The notes beneath the pieces were generated by a model. That model was not told the origin of the DNA. It searched no databases and was given only the letters and a program-made list of their open reading frames with translations. Positions 58,201-64,000 of a stretch of 64,000 bases of DNA are shown here, piece after piece. This DNA is from Chlorella sorokiniana (lineage: Eukaryota > Chlorophyta > Trebouxiophyceae > Chlorellales > Chlorellaceae), in NCBI GenBank assembly GCA_025917655.1, contig CP084616.1, positions 1,240,001-1,304,000 on the forward strand, given 5' to 3'. The translations under genes were made by a program, and so were the position numbers. Within the stretch, counting starts at the first letter, position 1. Each line of letters opens with the position of its first letter.

Positions 58201-59999
58201 TCATGCTGGCAGGCGGCTACCGGTGAGCGGGCGCCCCGCTGCCGTGCGGCACTGAATGGCCGCGTCTGCATGTCTGCGCCCCGCAGATTGCACTCAAAGC
58301 TGCGGATCCACTAGCATGCACGCGCGTCCCCGTGTCCCTTGCCCTCGTTCTTGCAGCAACGACATCCTGGTGCAGTACCCCGAGGAGGGGCGGTACGAGT
58401 TTGTGCAGGAGGGGCTGTCCCACCTGCAGTTCTTCGGCTTTGGGCCCCCAACGTCACCCTCGCCTACGTCGATGTCACCCCCGCCCCCACCGACTTCCCG
58501 GGCCCCATCAACCTGGAGGGCGAGCTGCTGCCCAAGCTGGAGGCGGTGGCGCCCTACCAGGGCTGGGGCGGCAAGGGTGAGGCACAAACGCAGCCAGCCG
58601 CAGCTGCCGCTCGACCGTCCAGCCTCTGGGCAGCCCCAGCCTTGCCAGCGGCCAGACAACGGGCTGCGTGGCTGTTGATGCCTCGGTGGCAACGAGGCGC
58701 CCCACTTGGTGCGCCCCCGCCTGCCGCAGACAAGAACGTCAAGTCGGACGAGATCAACGTGTGGCGAAAGTGGGACTTTGCGCTGTTTGGCAACATGAGC
58801 CAGGCGCCCTTCCCGCAGTTCATGTGAGGGCTGGCACGGGGCGCGCTGCCTGGAGGGCTTTGCGGGAAGCGCCGTGTGGTGAATGCAGCAATTCCCCCTT
58901 GCTACACGGTCTCCCTGCAGGCAGCGCCTCACACGCCCTGCCGCTGCGCCCGCCACGCAGGATCAACAAGCTGCCCTTCAACCTGAAGCGCATCGTGGTA
59001 TGACCCCATCACACACAGCCTCATTGCCCTGCTGCCTGCTCCAGTGTCTCGCCGCCACCCAGCTGCTGATGGTGCAGTTGGCTGCCGCCGACGCCGACCC
59101 CTTGCACCCCACCTGTGGCCTCCACAGCTGGACCAGTATGCGGGTGTGGCGGAGGAGTGGATTCTGACCAACCCCAACTTCACGGCGCACCCCTTCCACA
59201 TCCACATCTTCCCTTTCCAGGTGGGTGGCGCCCCTTGCTGCAGGGTCGAGCTGGCCGCAGGCAGGTCAAGCGGCAGACAGGCGCTCCAGGGTGCATAGCA
59301 CAGGATGCTGCGACCTTTATGACCACGGCTGGCCTCACCCTGCCCCTCAGATCATGAGCGTGAAGAGCGACCTGCTCACCCTGTACGCCAACGACTCCAC
59401 CATCAATGTGAGGGCAGCCGGGGGGCATGGGGCCCACGCAGACCCCCAACCCCAGCCGCCAAGCGCTGGCAGCTCCTCTGGCGGGCGGCGTTTGCATGTT
59501 CAGCCAAGCAGCGGTTTGGACTTGCATGGCGATCTCAACCACAGTGTTCCCAACCCAAACCCCCCCCCTTTGCAGACCCCCGCCGCCCAGCGCATCATGG
59601 AGGCCCTCACCACCGACGCCTACATGCAGACGCCCGGCGGCGAGCGCTGGGTGCAGTGGCGCGACACGGTGGTGATCCCGCCTACGGCGAGGTGCGCATC
59701 CGCATCCGCTTCGACTACGAGCCCGGCTTCAACCTCAACGGCAAGACCGTCTTCCACGTGAGGCGCCGCCTGCTTTGATGGGGCGGGAAGTGGGGTTGGC
59801 TGTGCGATGGTGGCTTGCTTGCTGACAGCGTAAAGGTGAATGATGGTGGCCGCGGCCCGTGTCCTAACTCAGCCTGCCCCCGTGCTCTGCCTCCCACCCA
59901 CTGCAGTGCCACTTTCTGCCGCATGAGGACACTGGCATGATCACTTCTTGGCGCATGCACGAGGAGCTGAGGCCGTTTGACCCAGAGTCGGAGCCTTGA
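55279..59999 (+). CDS. secreted multicopper oxidase (laccase-like), all four copper motifs
   Basis: Candidate ATG at 55279; TGA at 59997-59999. A hydrophobic signal segment (GSALLALAAVLLCLIGGVRA) precedes YRCAQRCPKADFEFDIEVQ. About 15 exons follow. Copper motifs in order: ATNIHFHG (L1), TFWYHIHHHGSSALQSWSGM (L2), FTAHPFHIHIFPF (L3) and CHFLPHEDTGM (L4, with the His before Cys on the previous exon and the axial Met). Other conserved parts: APTLEIEVGKTFTVRV, EFIKIEPGECYCYSFRIPQN, YIITGDFLMDQND, WILTNPNF. These enzymes oxidise phenols or metals and reduce O2 to water, outside the cell here. One base is missing near 55538-55542, 56071-56085, 56827-56832, 57432-57435, 58444-58449 and 59677-59679, each beside a C/G run; the frame resumes conserved sequence each time. 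The substrate cannot be read from sequence. Confidence 0.88.
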
Positions 60000-60943
60000 G
60001 GGCGGCGGCCCGCTGGCCACCAGGCCGACCATTAGCATGGGCCACAGCCCAGTTGAACGCCTGCCCATCAGCAGCTGCTGTTGATAGCACTCACTGTTGG
60101 CCATTTGGATTGTGACCACCCAGGTTGCCGACCTAATGTCTGATGGCGCCGTACCTCAGGCGCTCCCCAAACTCACCCACCCCTGTGGTCCTTGCAATGC
60201 ACATAGCTAGCAAACTGTCCATTGCAACTGACGGCGCAACCCGAGTGTGATCCGAGCTCAAGGCCTAATGCCTGAGTCCTTTGTTGTTTCTAACTCACCC
60301 TTCAAACTTTCTCTTGTTGCCTCCCTGCACACCCGTTACTCCGTCTATTTCTCACTCCCCCAATCATCAGACCTGGCCTCAAGAAAACCAGAGTCTGTTT
60401 GTTTTGCCTCGTGATGCAGACCGCCCACCTGTCTTCAACTCCCAGAATTGGTTTTTATCCTGCTCCAATTTTCTCAGTCCATGACTGAAGCCGCACCTTG
60501 CAGGACTTTGAGAGCATTGCCGTAGTTTGTTGGAGATTGGCGGGTGATCAACAAGAGCATGCAAATGCAGATTGACAACATCATTATGACAACATTGAAC
60601 GTTTGCAATCTGGTCTCAGTGGTTGACTGACCACTTTGTGACGCTCTGCATCAATGGTTTAAATGCTGCTGAGACTGTGAGCCTCAATGCCTTCGGTGGG
60701 TGCCCTGGATCTGCCTGCTCAGCAACGGGGCCTGGCCTCTGGCCGAGGCGGCATGCCCTGCTGGCAGCCGCCACCCGTGTCGAGTGCGACCCATATGCTC
60801 ACCGCTACACAAGACTCATTCGTATTCAAGTGCTTGCTGCTGCAGCTGGCAACGTCTTGAATCCACGCCTGCGCTTCCCACCTGGCTTCCCACCACCGAA
60901 CCTATCGCCCATCAAGGACAAAAGCAGCGGATAGTACTCCACG
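60000..60943. other. intergenic region, multicopper oxidase to FEN1
   Basis: The stretch 60120-60640 is markedly AT- and pyrimidine-richer than anything nearby and has no GC3-biased frame. No repeat ends, RNA gene or domain recognised. The FEN1 promoter lies in the last few hundred bases. Confidence 0.45.
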
Positions 60944-63629
60944 ATGGGCATCCAGGTGAGTACGTAGACGAGACCGTTCGGGCGGTGCTCCCCGTTTTCG
61001 AGGATCACTTTTGTTTAGGCAAAGGGCTGTGGCTTCACCGCCCCCTCGCTCCCCGGCTACAGTTTCAGTGAAACTACTTTGCGCGCTGATGAGCCCGCAG
61101 GCAGCCCTGTCGCCGACGCTGGTTACAGACCGCTGCGGCGCTGGGTTGCTGCCACCACTGCGGTGCCCCTCTGCAGGGCCTTACCAAACTTCTGGGCGAT
61201 GCGGCTCCTGGTTGCATGAAGGAGCAGAAGTTCGAGAATTATTTTGGGCGCAAGATTGCAGTGGACGCCTCGATGCACATCTACTCCTTCCTGGTATGCT
61301 GCCCTTGCAACGGCGAAACCGATGGGGCAATGCACTGGAGCGTTGCTGCTCTTGTTACTATTGCTGTGGGCTGCAGGTGGTGGTGGGCCGTGTGGGCGAT
61401 CAGCTGTTGACAAGCGAGGCAGGAGAAGTCACAAGGTGGGGTCACAGCGTTTGTGTTTGGTTTGACATGGGCAGATCCTGAAGGCTTCCTTCTAGCAGGG
61501 CAGCACAAAGTTTCACGGTTGATTATTGCTTAGTGCAGTCACCTGCAAGGCATGTTCTTCCGCACGGCGCGCATGCTGGAAGCGGGCATGAAGCCTGTGT
61601 GAGTTTGCTTGACGGCCTGCTCGTCGCAATACCATTGCCGGATGCTAATCACCCTGTCATGTCAGCCCGCATGCTGCCGGACTGCCATCAAGCCCCCATC
61701 CCGCCCTCCCCGCCCTCAGGTTTGTGTTTGAAGGCAAGCCCCTGAGCTCAAGAAGGAGGAGCTGGCCAAGCGCAGCACTAAGCGCGAGGATGCCACTGCC
61801 GACCTCGAGGCGGCCAAGGAGGTGCGCCCTGCAGCGCTACATCAGCTGCGGGGAAGCTGTGCACTTGGGTGATGGATGGGCAGCCGATGTGTGAAGGCTA
61901 AGGCGGTTTGTGGGGCGGCGCGGGCTGTCGCTTCCATGTCCACGGCCATGTGGCCCGTATCTAGGTCCATAAAGCGCATGCTGTGTCCTGCTGTTGCGTG
62001 AGTTTCTTCTCAATCGCGCCCCCTTTCCCCCCCGCCCACACACACACACCACACCACACACACCACCACACACACACACACACTCCTTCTTGCCCCGCAG
62101 GCCGGCAACGCAGAGGACGTGGAGAAGTACAGCAAACGCACGGTGCGGGTGACGCGAGAGCACAACGAGGATTGCAAGCGGCTGCTGCGCCTCATGGGCG
62201 TGCCTGTGATGGAGGCGCCCTCAGAGGCGGAGGCGCAGTGCGCGCAGCTGTGCAAGGAGGGCCTGGTGGGGGCTGGGGCGGTCTGCTGGGGTGCCTGCTT
62301 AACGCCATCGCCAGGGGGCTCGCTGTGCAGGCATCGGCGCTGGTTTGCTGACTCGACGGCATCCAGGCCCTGACACACGCCGCCTCACGCGCTGCTGGCT
62401 GCCCGCTCGGCGCAGCCGGCGCTCCCTTTGCCACGTGCTGACACCTGGCGCTGCGTACCGCTGCGTACCGCAGGTGTACGGCATCTCCACCGAGGACATG
62501 GACTCCCTCACCTTTGGCACCCCCAGGCTCATCCGCCACCTCATGGCCCCTGTCAGCCAGAAGCAGAACGCAATGGAGTTTGACCACGCCCTGGTGTGTA
62601 TGCTGGGGAGCCTGACGCTGCTGCCCATGCAGGGGAGGCTGGGGCTGGCTGCTGCAGCTTGCTGGGCTGGGCAGGGCGGGAGCAGCCACTGCTTGGTGCT
62701 GCGCCTCGCCTGCCAGGCCCCTTGCTGTGCTGCGGCGCTGCTGCTGCTCCTGCTTCCCCTGGAGCCTCTGCCTCCTCTGCAACCCGTGCCTCTCCGGCTT
62801 CTGCCTGGGTCCAGGTGCTCAAGGAGCTGGAGCTGAGCGAGGAACAGTTTGTCGACCTGTGCATCCTGTGCGGATGCGACTACACGCCCAAGATCGGCGG
62901 TGTGGGCCCCGTGCGCGCGCTGGGCCTCATAAGGAAGCACGGCTGCATGGAACGCGTGCTGGAGGCGCTGCAGGGAGGCAACTACCAGGTCCCCGAGGAC
63001 TTCCCCTACCAAGAGGCGCGGCGCCTGTTCAAGGGTGCGGGGGCGGGCAGGGCAGGGGCTGCCCCCGCTGCTGGCGGCTGGGCGGCTGCCTTTCGCGCCC
63101 ACGCTTGCGCGTGCATGTGAGCGCATGCAAGCCGCCGTGCGGCCCACACACCCGCATGCGCGCACATGCTTTGCTTGCTGCAGAGCCTGAGGTGCTGAAG
63201 GGCGGCGACATCCCGCAGCTCAAGTGGACGGCACCAGACACGGGTGGGCGCGCTTGGGCGAGCCGGCTAGCAGCAGGCGGGCATGCTGGGCTGCCAACCT
63301 GCAGTCCCGCGTGCTGCTTTCACTGGTCGCACGGTCGCACCCACGTCCCCACTGTCGTTCTGCTGCTGCGATACTGTAGAGGGCCTGGTGGACTTCCTTG
63401 TCAAGGAGAAGACGTTTGCCGAGGACCGCGTGCGCAAGGCGATAGAGCGCATTAACGCCGCCAAGAGCAAGGCCAACCAGGGACGCCTGGAAAGCTTTTT
63501 GGGCCCGCCAAGGTGGTCAGCAGCACCATGGGCAAGCGCAAGGAGGCGCCGGTGCCGGGAGGCAAGAAGGGCAGCGGCAGCGCGGCGGCCAAGAAGGGCA
63601 AGCTTGGCGGCATGGGCAAGAAGAAGTAA
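60944..63629 (+). CDS. FEN1: flap endonuclease 1
   Basis: ATG is at 60944 (MGIQ), TAA at 63627-63629. Exons: 60944-60955, 61177-61293, 61377-61435, 61539-61598, 61720-61821, 62101-62265, 62474-62593, 62815-63034, 63184-63243, 63380-63629, all GT-AG. N domain: [34 protein letters not shown] (catalytic Asp), [24 protein letters not shown] domain: [20 protein letters not shown] (catalytic Glu), [20 protein letters not shown] (catalytic Asp pair), [20 protein letters not shown] (helix-hairpin-helix). The C-terminal PCNA-box QGRLESFLG and a Lys-rich nuclear tail are present. FEN1 removes 5' flaps in Okazaki-fragment maturation and base-excision repair. One base is missing at 61739-61742 (before [12 protein letters not shown]) and at 63501-63506 (before [14 protein letters not shown]). 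In an essential gene these are surely sequence errors. Confidence 0.95.
62037..62083 (+). repeat. CA-rich microsatellite in a FEN1 intron
   Basis: An interrupted (CA)n/(CCA)n tract sits just before the 3' splice site at 62100. It is likely polymorphic and has no other apparent role. Confidence 0.85.
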
Positions 63630-64000
63630 TGACGGCTGGGCATCTGGCGCTGGCTGGTACCCAAGTTTTCCCCTGCATTGTGTACGCCCTAGCTGTTCTG
63701 TAACCCGACCATCCGTTTAGCAGTCGTTGGGTTGAGCTTCAAAATGGCTGCAGAAATGCCATAGGATGCATCATGCATGCTGGCCAACTTGCCGATGCAG
63801 CAGCTCCGCAAATGAATGCTGGCGCCCGCTCCTACCGATGTGATGGCGGAGAGTTTTGACTGCAGCCCTGGCTTACATGGCCAGGGTACAGTGTATGTGC
63901 TGCTCGCTAATACTGGGCCCAAGCCCACCCAGTCGTGAGCGAGGGCAGTTGGATAGGTGGAAATGACAGGGATGACACTGCATAGTGCGCGGCGCCACAC
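63630..64000. other. FEN1 3' region and window end
   Basis: Contains the FEN1 poly(A) signal and about 300 bp without recognisable genes. Confidence 0.4.
63699..63703 (+). terminator. TGTAA polyadenylation signal of FEN1
   Basis: TGTAA lies 70 nt after the FEN1 stop codon, the expected green-algal spacing and the same as for RBM8A. Confidence 0.6.

Overview
This window looks like nuclear DNA of a GC-rich trebouxiophyte green alga of the Chlorella/Micractinium type. The evidence is gene architecture and composition: many short introns with GTGAG...CAG borders, strong GC3 bias in exons, TGTAA poly(A) signals about 70 nt after two stop codons, plant/algal gene families (AP2, ULTRAPETALA-like SAND domain, eukaryotic RPS11, Y14, FEN1), and a chitin/chitosan gene set of the kind reported for Chlorella. 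No organelle, prokaryotic, rRNA, tRNA or CRISPR features were found.

Layout. 1-4.5 kb: the 3' end of a MYND-finger gene (+), a ULT/SAND-like plus Tudor-like polyQ protein (-), and the exon-junction protein Y14/RBM8A (+). 4.8-14.2 kb: two divergently transcribed chitin deacetylases (CDA1 -, CDA2 +) sharing an 860-bp upstream region. 14.9-19.4 kb: an AP2-domain gene (-). 12.4-19.5 kb is repeated in direct orientation at 20.3-27.4 kb as a 7.1-kb tandem segmental duplication. The second copy holds a second AP2 gene and a CDA2 fragment lacking its catalytic half. 27.9-31.8 kb: RPS11 (-) and a SirB1/transglutaminase-like gene (+). 32.4-45.2 kb: a chitin synthase (-) and two secreted multi-LysM proteins with hydrophobic C-terminal tails (-). 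46.2-54.5 kb: an AlkB dioxygenase (-), a probable plastid protein (+), a JmjC hydroxylase of the NO66 type (-) and a TLC-domain membrane protein (+). 55.3-63.6 kb: a four-copper-motif multicopper oxidase (+) and FEN1 (+).

Biology. The most interesting content is a roughly 40-kb chitin/chitosan island: one polymer synthase, two metazoan-type deacetylases (plus a third, broken one), and two LysM proteins suited to hold the polymer at the cell surface. AP2 regulators and a secreted multicopper oxidase lie nearby. Co-function is inferred from domain content and proximity.

Sequence quality. Conserved exons are repeatedly broken by one missing base in or beside a C or G run, at well over twenty sites and even in FEN1. 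The two duplicon copies carry complementary breaks. Most apparent frameshifts here are probably consensus errors, so exon models below are stated with that in mind. The CDS spans run from the start codon to the stop codon and include introns.
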